From assembly GCA_003313425.1 (NCBI GenBank), contig NHZP01000017.1:806001-870000 (forward strand): a DNA stretch of 64,000 nucleotides, in the 5' to 3' direction. Positions 22,394 to 32,213 of this stretch are shown here, piece by piece. Made by a program: the position numbers and the translations under genes. How positions within the stretch are numbered: the stretch's first letter is position 1; each line of letters opens with the position of its first letter. Under the pieces are notes generated by a model. The model saw nothing but the letters and a program-made list of their open reading frames with translations. It had not been told where the DNA came from and made no database searches. Source of the stretch: Pseudopyrenochaeta lycopersici (Eukaryota > Ascomycota > Dothideomycetes > Pleosporales > Pseudopyrenochaetaceae).

Positions 22394-23382
22394 GGTTGCG
22401 AGTGAGAGCTTTGCGTAGTCTCAATTCGTTATTGGAGATAAAGTACAGATGAAGCGAGAGTAGAACGAGGGTATGAAAATGTAGCGAATGCTGAGATGAC
22501 TGAACATACTCGAAAGAGAGAGCGAAGAGAAGGTTGAGAACATATATACTCACGCTGAACCAAAAAGCGCTTCAACGAGATCGCCATGTCCACCACGCAT
22601 GACCACTCATAATCCGCCCTTCAGGCTCTGCCCACCCAGAATGTCGTCAACGATCGTGCAACCAACCTGGTCCTAGACATAACCAAGCTCGAGGAACGAG
22701 ATTCCAATACATGGCAAACAGTTTCGACCTGCCATTCGCTGTGAGTACGAGGCATGTAGTCGAGTCCACCAATCGCACTCGAGCCTAGAGCACCGATACG
22801 GGCTGCGGGAGGAACATTCCCCTCTGCTGATCACCCGCTGTGCAGCTTGTACTCGCGATCTTCCGAAAATAGAGCCGGCTTCTCGCTTTCTCAGAATACG
22901 GTGCGCGTCTCGTGTAAGGGCGTTGCCAAGCCGAGCTGAGGGTTGCGCAATCGCAAGTGCAATCCAGACGCGGTTAATGCAAGCAAAGAGATTCTGGGTC
23001 ATCATTCAGTCATATCCTATATAGTAGCAGATTTGCAAATGTTACCTCTGCTGAGTTGAGCGCCATGGTGATATTGTGAGGTTGCCGCAAGAATGATTCG
23101 AAATGCATGGGATGTAGCACCCAACGCCCTTGCTGAGATGTTTAGGAGAGAAAAGATATGATAAGAGACGGAAAAGAGACAGGTCTAAGTAAATTTGGCT
23201 AAAGGTAGAGTGTCGAAATGATAGGTGACTCAAAATGACAACCTGTTCATTCAACGCCATTCGCTAGATGCTCCACCACAAATATCTATACCGTCAGTTC
23301 CATGTGACAGGCACCCAAACCTACCCGCTTATAACAGAATTATCCACAACTACTCAAACATCTCCGCTCTTGGCATGCGTTT
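22394..23382. other. Intergenic, promoter of the repeat protein
   Basis: A TATA-like catatatact lies at 22541-22550 (AGTATATATG on the coding strand). No gene is recognised in the rest. A 110-codon frame at 22673-23005 on the minus strand has no recognisable motif. Confidence 0.6.
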
Positions 23383-24681
23383 TTAACCCGACTTGCCAAT
23401 CTCATCCAATTTCGTGAGCATGCCCTGTACCTCCTTGACAAGCGCCTTCCTCTTTAACCTCGCATCTGGATCACCCTCCGTCTCGACACCATCCAACTTG
23501 AAGATAATTTGCGTCAGAATGGTTTCACTCAGCTTCTTATACTCGAACTCGCGTTTGGCCTTCTCCTCCGGCGGGTTGTTTATATACTGTATCGCCATGG
23601 GGACGAATTCGGTGTGGAATTTGCTAGCAATAGCATCGAGCTTGGAGTCTGCGGTGACTGGAGCTGCCACGCGGTGAGTGCTCTGCGGGGGTGCGGAGGT
23701 AGGTCGCGGTGCAGCGTTGATATGCGAGGGTATGGGTAGATATTCTGCACCAGCGCCTGCGCCGACGTAGCCGGGTGTCGATGTACCAGATGCATTTGCG
23801 GAGGAGGCGCCTTTCTTTTTGCTCTTCCTTCCACCGCGCTTACGGGACTTCTTCTTGCCCGAAGTATTCGCACCAGATTCGACGTCATCTTCGTCGTCGT
23901 CGTCCTCATCCTCGCCGTCACTCCAAGCACGCTGGGGTGTGTCTTCCGAGCCAGGAGCGAGGCCACCAACTGACGCCTCACCGATTGTGACTAGGATCTC
24001 GCTACCAGTGCCGTCACCGCGGAGTCCCTCCTCTCGCGCGGTCCGCTCGTCATGCTTCAGATTCCGTCCTTTATAGAACATGCGTATCCGACCCGGGTTA
24101 TCGATGCCTAGCTTCTTCGCGGCGGCCTGTCGCACCGTGCCAATCCTCAAGTCTCCATCGCGTATGCTGTGCGCTGGGAAATGTGTGGGGTAGTGAGTTC
24201 TCTTCTCCTTGAAAACTAGTACGTCGGTCTCGCGCTCAGGGTTTTTGTCGTCCCAGTCTACTATCTCCGGTGCCTGCGCGGCACCGTTTCTCCGCAGGTC
24301 TTCGTTCGTGATGTATGAAAAGTCCGAGTCGTTGACAACGCCCGAATTGGGCGAATTGCCAGGCCGACCAAAGGGCGAGAATCGTCCTCCCCAACTGCCA
24401 CCAGTGCGGGAAAACCAAGACATGGTGATGAAGATGGCAGCTACAGCGATCGCAAGTGTGGTGAGATAGGTCGGGTCGTCGAAACGGGGGTTTGTAACAA
24501 ATTCAACGATATCGTTGAGGCCGCACTGTTGCAAAAAATGTATAAATCTCGATAGCGCGTCTGTGGGTAGCTCTTCGTTACCCTTTATCGGTGGATTCGC
24601 AGACGTGCTAAATAGCGGGTGGTTCTTGAAGAAGTTGACAGATTTCTTCACTTCGTCGAGAAAAGTAGTAATCGACGCCAC
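23383..24681 (-). CDS. BAG-domain membrane co-chaperone with ubiquitin-like region (Snl1-like)
   Basis: Single exon, 432 residues. Order: N-terminal helical part; one transmembrane segment at about 71-90 (TYLTTLAIAVAAIFITMSWF); a ubiquitin-like region about 150-235 (IGTVRQAAAKKLGIDNPGRI..FYKGRNLKHDERTAREEGL..SEILVTI); an acidic stretch (EDEDDDDEDD) then a very basic one (KKKSRKRGGRKSKKKG); and a C-terminal BAG domain about 345-428 with KLDAIASKFHTEF and the helical KALVKEVQGMLTKLDEI. BAG domains bind the Hsp70 ATPase domain and promote nucleotide release. The membrane anchor resembles yeast Snl1, located at the ER and nuclear envelope and linked to ribosomes, for which the basic patch would suit. 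Location is inferred from this resemblance. Confidence 0.85.
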   Translation of the reverse strand: MASITTFLDEVKKSVNFFKNHPLFSTSANPPIKGNEELPTDALSRFIHFLQQCGLNDIVEFVTNPRFDDPTYLTTLAIAVAAIFITMSWFSRTGGSWGGRFSPFGRPGNSPNSGVVNDSDFSYITNEDLRRNGAAQAPEIVDWDDKNPERETDVLVFKEKRTHYPTHFPAHSIRDGDLRIGTVRQAAAKKLGIDNPGRIRMFYKGRNLKHDERTAREEGLRGDGTGSEILVTIGEASVGGLAPGSEDTPQRAWSDGEDEDDDDEDDVESGANTSGKKKSRKRGGRKSKKKGASSANASGTSTPGYVGAGAGAEYLPIPSHINAAPRPTSAPPQSTHRVAAPVTADSKLDAIASKFHTEFVPMAIQYINNPPEEKAKREFEYKKLSETILTQIIFKLDGVETEGDPDARLKRKALVKEVQGMLTKLDEIGKSG

Positions 24682-25452
24682 GGTGGACGAGACTGGCCTG
24701 CCGGTATAGCAAGGCCGTGGTGTGTCCGCGCGTGCTGAAGTGACGTAGTAAGCAGAGCTGAGCGAAGGTGCTGGTTAATGGTGGGGGCTTCTAAGCGTGA
24801 GAAATTGCTGGATGATCGGCCAAATAATGAAGCGGCCTGACGTCGATTCCGGGAATGATCCGCAACACGAGACGCAGAAGCAGGGTCCTCGGCTTAGTCA
24901 CCCATGGAATATCAAGCCTCACTTTGCATTCAGACGCTCCAAGGTGCTGGCATCATGTTGGACCTCACTATGTTGTCTACGGCATGGCGAAGGCAACAGA
25001 CATGAACGATTGTCGTCAGAGGTATGCAAGTCGAATGCCTTCGAGGTAAATCGATGTTCGCCATGCCCCGAGACCTCCAAGTCATAATAACTTTACTCAT
25101 CAGCCATTTGATCACAACGAGGCATGCCTTGATAAGATATGCACTTCATCCATTCATTATATGATACAGAAGCTAAGTTTTGTCATGAAGACCGTGTCGT
25201 GATATGCAATGTCCATTGGACGTATGAGACATGAAAGACCCAAGATATTGACAACCAGTTAACGCCAACCGAGACTTCCTAGCTGTAATGTTATGTGTGG
25301 CACTGGGAAGGAAAATAAACAGAAGGGAAAGTGGTCATGGATCATGAACGTCGGAAGTCGTAAAGGAAATGCCAGCAAACGGCATATGAAAGGCATTGAA
25401 ATCAGAAGCCATCCGCCAATACGCTCAGGCATCAAAGACGCTCGACACCAGC
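24682..25452. other. Intergenic, no gene seen
   Basis: This 771-nt stretch lies between the BAG gene start and the stop of the next minus-strand gene. It holds the BAG promoter. No other feature was recognised. Confidence 0.65.
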
Positions 25453-28139
25453 TTAAGCCTTGCCTCGCTTAGGGGTGGCTAGAAAATTCAACCGAGACTT
25501 GGAAATGGTGTTGCCACGTCCTGGTGTACGGCGAGGCAACTTACTAGCACTGGCAGGCGTCTTTGGTGGTGCCACTGGGGTCGCTCTCATTTTCTTCGTA
25601 GAACGCATCTCTTCTTCAGCAGGTTCGTCGTTCTCCTTGTCTGAGGCCTCTTGGAGCGTATCCAGCTTGCGTTTCTTGCCGTCCATAATAGAGTTGGCAT
25701 CACTCTTCCGGACCACGCGGATTGTGCCAGTTGAAGTGGGACCTTAAGTGAGTTAGCTCGCTAGCTGATGAAAACTGGCGCACTTCAAGGTTCTACGTGG
25801 ATGGTCCTCGAAAGGCTCCTCAACCCAAGAAGACCAAGTGTGTGACTTACCAAAATCGACAGGCTTGCCCGAGTCAAAGGAGAAGTGGCGAGGATGGTTC
25901 GCAGCCTCGCCGCCAAATGTTAGACGTCGTGATGGTGAAGCGACCGGAGTCTCGTCATCCTGAGAAAGCTCTGGATGCTGAATGCTTGGCTGAAGGGTAG
26001 GATAGATTACGGCCCCTGTGGGTATTTCGCTGCCTGCTCGGAGCTTCATTGGTGATGGTGACTTGCTCAGCTCGTCACTTGCTGCCCGCGCTAACGTACT
26101 ACTGCTGAAGATGACATGCTTTTTGACTGGTGCCGTAGCAGGGATCAGAGGAAGGGCCTTCTCAAAGTTCAGAGTAGATCCAGGTGACATATGAGTGCCG
26201 GCTGCGATCTTCGAGGGATCGTCTGAGAACTTGCGGCTGGGCGTGCGAAGAATCGAGCGCACGCGCTGTAAATTGTGACTGGCCTAAACATTGTCAGTCG
26301 AAATGTGTCTCTTAAACTAAATCAAGAGAAGCTCAAAAAACAACGTGCTCGTGAAGCAAATAGTTCTGGAGCCATGGCAACTAGACAAGCTGAGCGGTAT
26401 ATCACTGTGGTAACATACCTTGCGCATGCTCTCACGGGCACCATCTCTCATTGTCTGAGCAATGTGGGTTGGAGAGAAGAGGTTAGTTGTAGAAGGTGAC
26501 TTCACCAGATTATTCGTCGAAGGAGACTTCAGCAAAGACGGCATCATCGAGGTGGACTTATTGACTTTGGCACTCTGCGAACGAGCGATCGAGGACCTTG
26601 TAGGTGTCATCAGTCTAGCAGCAAGCCTGGGAAGCGCTGTCTGGGAAGTGATTTTCCGGGCTGGTGTTGCGGCTGCAGCAGGCACATGAGCTTCAGGCTT
26701 GCTTCCGCGAGATATCGGACGAGTTGTCGCAGCATCATCGGCTTCAGTGCGCTTCACGCGCTTGGCCGCTGCGTTTCCGTCCCCTTCGCGTGAAGGTGGG
26801 CGTCCATCACGTGTTGGCGGTACTAAACGAACTGTAGACTGTGAGCGTGGCAGGCCAGATCCTGTCAAGTTAATTTTCGATTGGGTTCGCTTCAAGGGTG
26901 TCGGTGGGATCCTGCTTGCTGATTCTGCCATGTTCATTTTCGATTGCGTACGTTTAAGTCCATCGGAAGCTTTCGCATTCGTCTCTGAAACATCCATCTT
27001 CGACTGCGTCCGCTTCAATTTATGCGTCTCAGATTCTGCTAGACCTGGCTTCGACGGCGACTTCTTAAGAGGCTGCGTGACTGGCTTGAACCGGCTTGGG
27101 TCGGCGCGGAAGGCTGATGCATGATTCGCGATCGAGTCCATTTTCTTGAACTGTTGCATATGAACGTCACTAAAGCGCGCCATTTTGCCCTTGGCCTCTG
27201 CCTTCTTGCGCTGTGGAGACATGTCCGCCTTGGTGGAGAACTCGGTCGTGCCTAACAATGGGATTACTGTGTTAGCAGGGCACTACTTTATCGAGGAAGG
27301 GAAGACAAATGTGCCAGTAATATGTTATGCCGCAGGTAAGCTCAGAATATCTTAGGAATTCGCAATTGCCCAGCACAATCGAACAGTCCCGTGGAATAAT
27401 GAAAGTCTACCTGGGCTAATATATTGAGTGCGATCATACGTACCGAACAAAGCTCGGCTTCCGCCGCCTGGAGTTCCAGCGATTGCTGCATCTTTGAGAA
27501 TGTTGCGCGAGCTCGGGCTTAGTACTGCCTCATCCTGTTTGGAGCCCTTCAAGAGGGAGAATGGGGACTTGAAGCGAAAGCGGAATTCGGGAGATGACTC
27601 AATATTGACAGCATTGTGTGCAGATTTAGGCGCTGGAGTCTTCGAGGGCGTTGTTTGAACCGCGCCAATTGCCTTGGGCGGTGCAGTGTATGCGCCCAAA
27701 GCCTGGAAACCCAACCAGCGCGCCTCATCCAGGACCTTGGCTGTGCTGGCATGATGGTGCGCGGGATGCATCTCCTGGCCGGCAGGCTTGATGGGCGTGC
27801 GATCCTTCGGTGTACGGCTGGTGACAGCTGCTAACAACGACTTGGACGACTTGCCCTTGAGCGCTGTGGGTGTCGCTTGTGGGAGCTTCGATACGGCGGG
27901 CTGATTGTCTCCAGTAGTGTGCTTCTGAGGGGTCTTCGTACTAGGATCAGGTAGATCTGGAAGCGACGGAAGCTCGAGGTGCGGCGAGGAAGCCGTCTGC
28001 CAGCTACCGCTCGACCTCATCGAGGTGTCGGCGGGTGTAGTGGAGCGCTATAGTCGTGGTCAGCAAACGTAAACAAAGACGAATTGGGTCGAAAGCAGTT
28101 TATGCATACCTTCTGCAGGCGAGCTGAACGGCGCGCCAT
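25453..28139 (-). CDS. Basic low-complexity protein with RTQSK repeats, function unknown
   Basis: Exons 28110-28139, 27444-28047, 26419-27251, 25851-26283 and 25453-25742 encode 729 residues; introns are 62, 192, 135 and 108 nt. I do not recognise a domain. What can be seen: the start MARRSARLQK; a well-ordered patch LDEARWLGFQALGAYT that looks like the most conserved part; three copies of LKRTQSK(M/I) about 21 residues apart, followed by LPRSQSTVRL; paired KSPSTNNLV and KSPSTTNLF; many S/T-P sites; and a Lys/Arg-rich C-terminus (LPRRTPGRG, LATPKRGKA). KKHVIFSS matches the RVxF docking motif for protein phosphatase 1. High charge, S/T-P density and basic ends suggest a nuclear, cell-cycle-phosphorylated protein, but this is inference. 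The exon joins all keep phase. Confidence 0.75.
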
Positions 28140-28900
28140 ATTGCACTTCAGTCAGTGCAATAGATCGGTCCGTATAGAAGGAAGATGTGGAGCGGAGATC
28201 AAAGTGGTCTGTGAGTGGGGAGAGGTTATGTGTGGGTATCCGCTGGAACTAACGTCGATAAACAAAGTGCACGGGCCTAGTATCCCAAACAGGAAGCGAC
28301 GTCATGAGCCCCCGGATCACCACATGCGCCTTCAAGGTAACCTGGAAGGATTCGCAGTATCAATACGTATATCATGTAACGTTTGAGGTGACTTGAAGAC
28401 TGTCAGGCTCTAGTTTGGCGCTCTAGACGGAGGCACGTTTCGATGTCTCGTATGAGACACATGACTGTGCCGAAGCTGTCTTGGACGCAGCATCAGTGGT
28501 GCAGGAGCCAGTACAAATCCAGGCGCTGTTGTAAACCCAATATTCTAGCTCTCAGGCGGGTAACGTGAGTACCGCATCCGCACTGCAAAGCTGAGTGGGT
28601 CTAGTGACATTGATATATAGCGTCCTCAAAACACCGCGAATGCCCTCAGGTCTATGCATGTCCTATCCACCAGCCTTCTGTCCTTAGCTTGGCATGAGTA
28701 TGTGCTAACGATGAGAACCATCAAAGAATAGTCAAATCCATTTAGAGTATTTTCTCAGCACTGAAGTGGCCTGAATTGACCTGCTGGACGGACTCTTAAG
28801 AATAATGTGAAATCTTGTCAATTCAAATTTAACCCACTCGCTCAAATGATACTGGCGTTGATACCCTTCTCTGTCTTATGAAATATCCAAAGCGGCGGCA
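28140..28900. other. Intergenic, no gene seen
   Basis: This 761-nt stretch is upstream of the RTQSK-repeat gene and downstream of the RGGAGN gene, both minus strand. No recognisable feature. Confidence 0.65.
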
Positions 28901-29480
28901 TCACCAGCGCCTCTCCGTCTCCCTTCCCAGCACCGCGCCAGGTGGCTTTGCCAGACCCGCTTCTACATCTCTCTCTACTCCCTGGCTAACAACTTCCTTC
29001 CTCCTTTCTTCGTCCTCCCTCTCCTTCCTTTCCTTCTCTTCGCTCTTCCACACAAAGTTACCCGCACCTCCCCTCCCAGACCGTGCGACTGGCAATTCTT
29101 GGTCCTCTGGATGCCACGGGGTGCTCACCTGTGGTTTCGAGCCTGTGGGTATGGCCGTAGCGTCGGACGGGGCTGTGAATGTACCCTCCTTTTGGAGTTC
29201 GTTGGGTTGGTACCAATTACCGGCTCCACCACGACCCATGTGCGCGTAGTCTTGCGACGCATAAAAAGGTTGTGCGGGAGGCGCGGAGCGAGTGGGCGGT
29301 GCGGCAGTCGATGGTAAGCGGTTGGCTTCGAGGTCCTGAAGCCATGTTTAGCACGAGTCAACAAGGATGTGCGGAGCATTGCGCTTGGTTAAGAGAATAT
29401 TCCGTAGTCCATACCTCAGCAGCTTTCTTGCTCGACTCCTTTGCTGCGTTGATGTTTCCTGCACCGCCGCGACCGTACAT
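28901..29480 (-). CDS. DUF3602 RGGAGN-repeat protein
   Basis: Exons 29415-29480 and 28901-29335 encode 166 residues; the intron is 79 nt. The start MYGRGGAGNI is preceded by an in-frame stop. Three (G)RGGAGN units occur: residues 3-9 (GRGGAGN), in HMGRGGAGNW, and in SGRGGAGNF. A charged helical segment (EEKERKEREDEERRKE) follows. The family is widespread in filamentous fungi and has no known biochemical role that I can state. The joined exons restore AAE-DLEANRLP. Confidence 0.8.
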
Positions 29481-30262
29481 AATTGCACTCTGGTGTCTGA
29501 TTGCCTTCGTCTAAGCGTCTTGAGTGCGAGGCTGGAAACCGTAAGACAGCGTGGTTGTCTGTCAAGAGTTGCTCCGAGTCACAATCCTAGAGCTGTCAAA
29601 AGGTTGGGACGCGGCTCCGAGTGGGGCATTCTTCAACCCATGGGACCATCGCCGCCCAAGCTCTGATAGTAACGTGGGGAAGGCTTGTCTAGATGCTCGA
29701 CTCGCGGGGGACGATGTGGGGGATCTCATAACAAACGAATTTGTCATTGAAAGAATGCCTTGGCAACAGATAACGCTGTCAGAGGACAACTCCGAGGCAT
29801 GGTGGACAATCGTGATTGCTTTGCCAGATTGAAGTACGAGATGAACAAACTCAAGCGAAAGTAAACTGAAAGTGTTCAAGATACTGTGTGGCTGTAACCT
29901 AACAATTTCTTACACTTTTGAATCATATAGACTCTCTTGTGGTAGCCGGAGTGGATGTTTGAAAGAGACGTTCACGTGTCATTGTCATACTTGGTAAAAG
30001 AATTTCGTGTGAAGATTGGAAAACATTGCATTCGCATACTGCTACTAACAAATGTAGAAGAAACTAAACCGGCCGTTCATGGCATAAACCCTAGTAGTGA
30101 CTGTAGAAAGAACAGCTGAACCAATGCACACGTAGCCGCGTGTCGACATGGCAATTCCCTTTCCTTTCCCATAATGCCGGCCATTTACCATACCATATGG
30201 AAACGCCTCGACGCCTACCCGAACTCCGCAAAGCACCGTGAAACCCTTCGGGCTACATCAAC
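29481..30262. other. Intergenic, no gene seen
   Basis: This 782-nt stretch lies between the DUF3602 start and the pacC stop. Open frames at 29551-29832 on the plus strand and 29562-29879 on the minus strand overlap and carry no recognisable motif. Confidence 0.6.
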
Positions 30263-32213
30263 CTATTCTCGGCCTTCCTGGACGGCACGCAACACGGGAT
30301 ACAGATTGTGAGCATCGTCGTCGCTCATGCGACGCTCTTGCTTGGTATCGTTTTCTTCATCATCGGAAAAGTCGTGGGACTCGAGCCTCTCCTTAAGATA
30401 AGCCCTTAGTCGCTCGATCACACGAATGTTCTCTACCCAGGACTGTTGTGACGACTCGCCAGTCTCAGTGGCAGTTGATGAGGCAACACTGGGGGATCGT
30501 AACGCAGGATCAACCTTAGGTGAGTGAATAGCCAATTGATGAACATTATGATGCAGGCTGTCGGAGTCGCGACGATCCCTAGGAGAAGAACCATCATCCG
30601 AAGTATCCATAGAGTTGCTTCCTCGTCGATCTGGAGCGGCCTTCTGTAAGAGGTTGCCCGAGAATCTTCGGCGGCCATCGGCGTCAAAGGCAGGCGCAAG
30701 TCCAGATGAAGGAGCAGCAGCAGACATGTCAGACATGGCGCTAACAGACGGAAGAGTAGGATACATGCTACTGATCGATGTCCTTGCGGTGGGAGAGACT
30801 GTGCTTGCTGAATGCGCTGCGCCAGGGGAGTGTTGCGAGCCATAGGACAAAACGCTCGAGGCAGGAGTCAAAGCAGGAGTTTCTGCGTTGGTTGAACCAA
30901 TTGCGGTAGCGTGGGAGGACTGCGAATGACTAGAAGAGAGACCTGGTGGAGAATTACTTGAGCGGTAACCAGTGTGGATATAATGGCCTGGATGTTGCAC
31001 ACCAGCGGCGGCGGCATGATTCGGGTTCTCGTACACGGTGCTCTGCAGCTGCTCCAGGAATTGGTCGATATTCAAGAGATCACTCTTGGTCCTGAGGTTG
31101 GGAAGGGGTAGAGAGTACGGGTGCATAGGAGGATGCTGCGCTTGGGCAACCATAGTGCCACCATGTCCGCCATACTCAGACATTCCGGCGCCCTGGTAAC
31201 CGCCGCCGAGGACTGGAAGTTGGACTCCCTGAAGGCCCATAAGTCGCTGACCGACATCATAATAAGTGGAAGGATCGATTGCACGGCGCTTGGCATCTCC
31301 AAAGAACTCATTCAGTGCATCATACGCAGCACGCTTCCTGATCTCGTAGTCATTGGTAAGCTGCTGAGTCTGGTTGACAGCATAGTAAACGGGACCATAA
31401 GCAGAATTTTGCGGTGGGCCACCATAGAAGCCGGCTGGAGCGCCACCTGGGTGCTGTTGACCATAGCCTCCGTTGGGACCAAGTGCGCCATCAGGATACT
31501 GATATCCACTCGCTGTAGCGGCAAGCGCCTGCAAGTCAGCGACCACTGTAGAACGCCAGTTAGATATTGAAAGGAAATGGGGGCTACAGGAGATGGAGCG
31601 AAGGGAGGGACAGTGTGAGAAGGGATGCTTACGTTTTCCATTCTGTCCTGGGTAGCCCTGAGGAGGGCCGCCACGGTTTGGCTCTGGTGAGCGGAGCAAC
31701 ACAGAGTCGTCGGCATGAGTCTTCACGTGCTTCTTCAGATCCTGGGGTCGCTTGAAAGCTTTGCCGCAGAAGTCGCACTTATGTGGCTTCAATGGAACAT
31801 GAACGCGAATGTGAGAGGTGATGTGATCTCGCTTGACAGTGGTGGTACGGCAGTTGCCCCACTGGCAAGTCAGGTTCAAGTTGTTGGTGCTCTTGCGACC
31901 AACATGGCGCTCACAAACGTGATCCTATCTCAAGTTAGCCTTTTGAATGTCGAAGCGCAATAATATCCACGACGCGCTACAGATCATGGGTATTTCCTTG
32001 TAATGTAGCGCTGGAAGTGTGCGATTCACTTACGTAGAGCTGTTCAGCCGAAGGCAGGCGCTCGCCACAGCTCTGCCATTGACAGACAAGCTGATCGCCC
32101 GAGCCGGCTGCAACAGAAGCAGGCGTAGGTGCGTTTTGCTGTGTGGGAGTGCCTTGTGGTTGCTGTTGGGGTGTAGTGACCGTCGCTGGAACGGTGCTCT
32201 GAGTGTCGGCCAT
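30263..32213 (-). CDS. pacC: pH-response transcription factor PacC/Rim101
   Basis: Exons 32034-32213, 31633-31924 and 30263-31545 encode 584 residues; introns are 109 and 87 nt. Three C2H2 zinc fingers: C44..H67 ([19 protein letters not shown]), C80..H102 ([17 protein letters not shown]) and C110..H130 ([23 protein letters not shown]). These bind GCCARG. PacC is held closed and proteolysed at alkaline pH through the Pal pathway to become an activator of alkaline-expressed genes. The C-terminal end has the conserved acidic DFSDDEEND and [11 protein letters not shown]. The second intron is a multiple of three and stop-free, so retention would insert 29 residues after the finger region without frameshift. 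The splice is supported by joining GQNGK to [18 protein letters not shown], as in other PacC proteins. Six GCCAAG sites lie within about 1.4 kb upstream, suggesting autoregulation. Confidence 0.95.
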
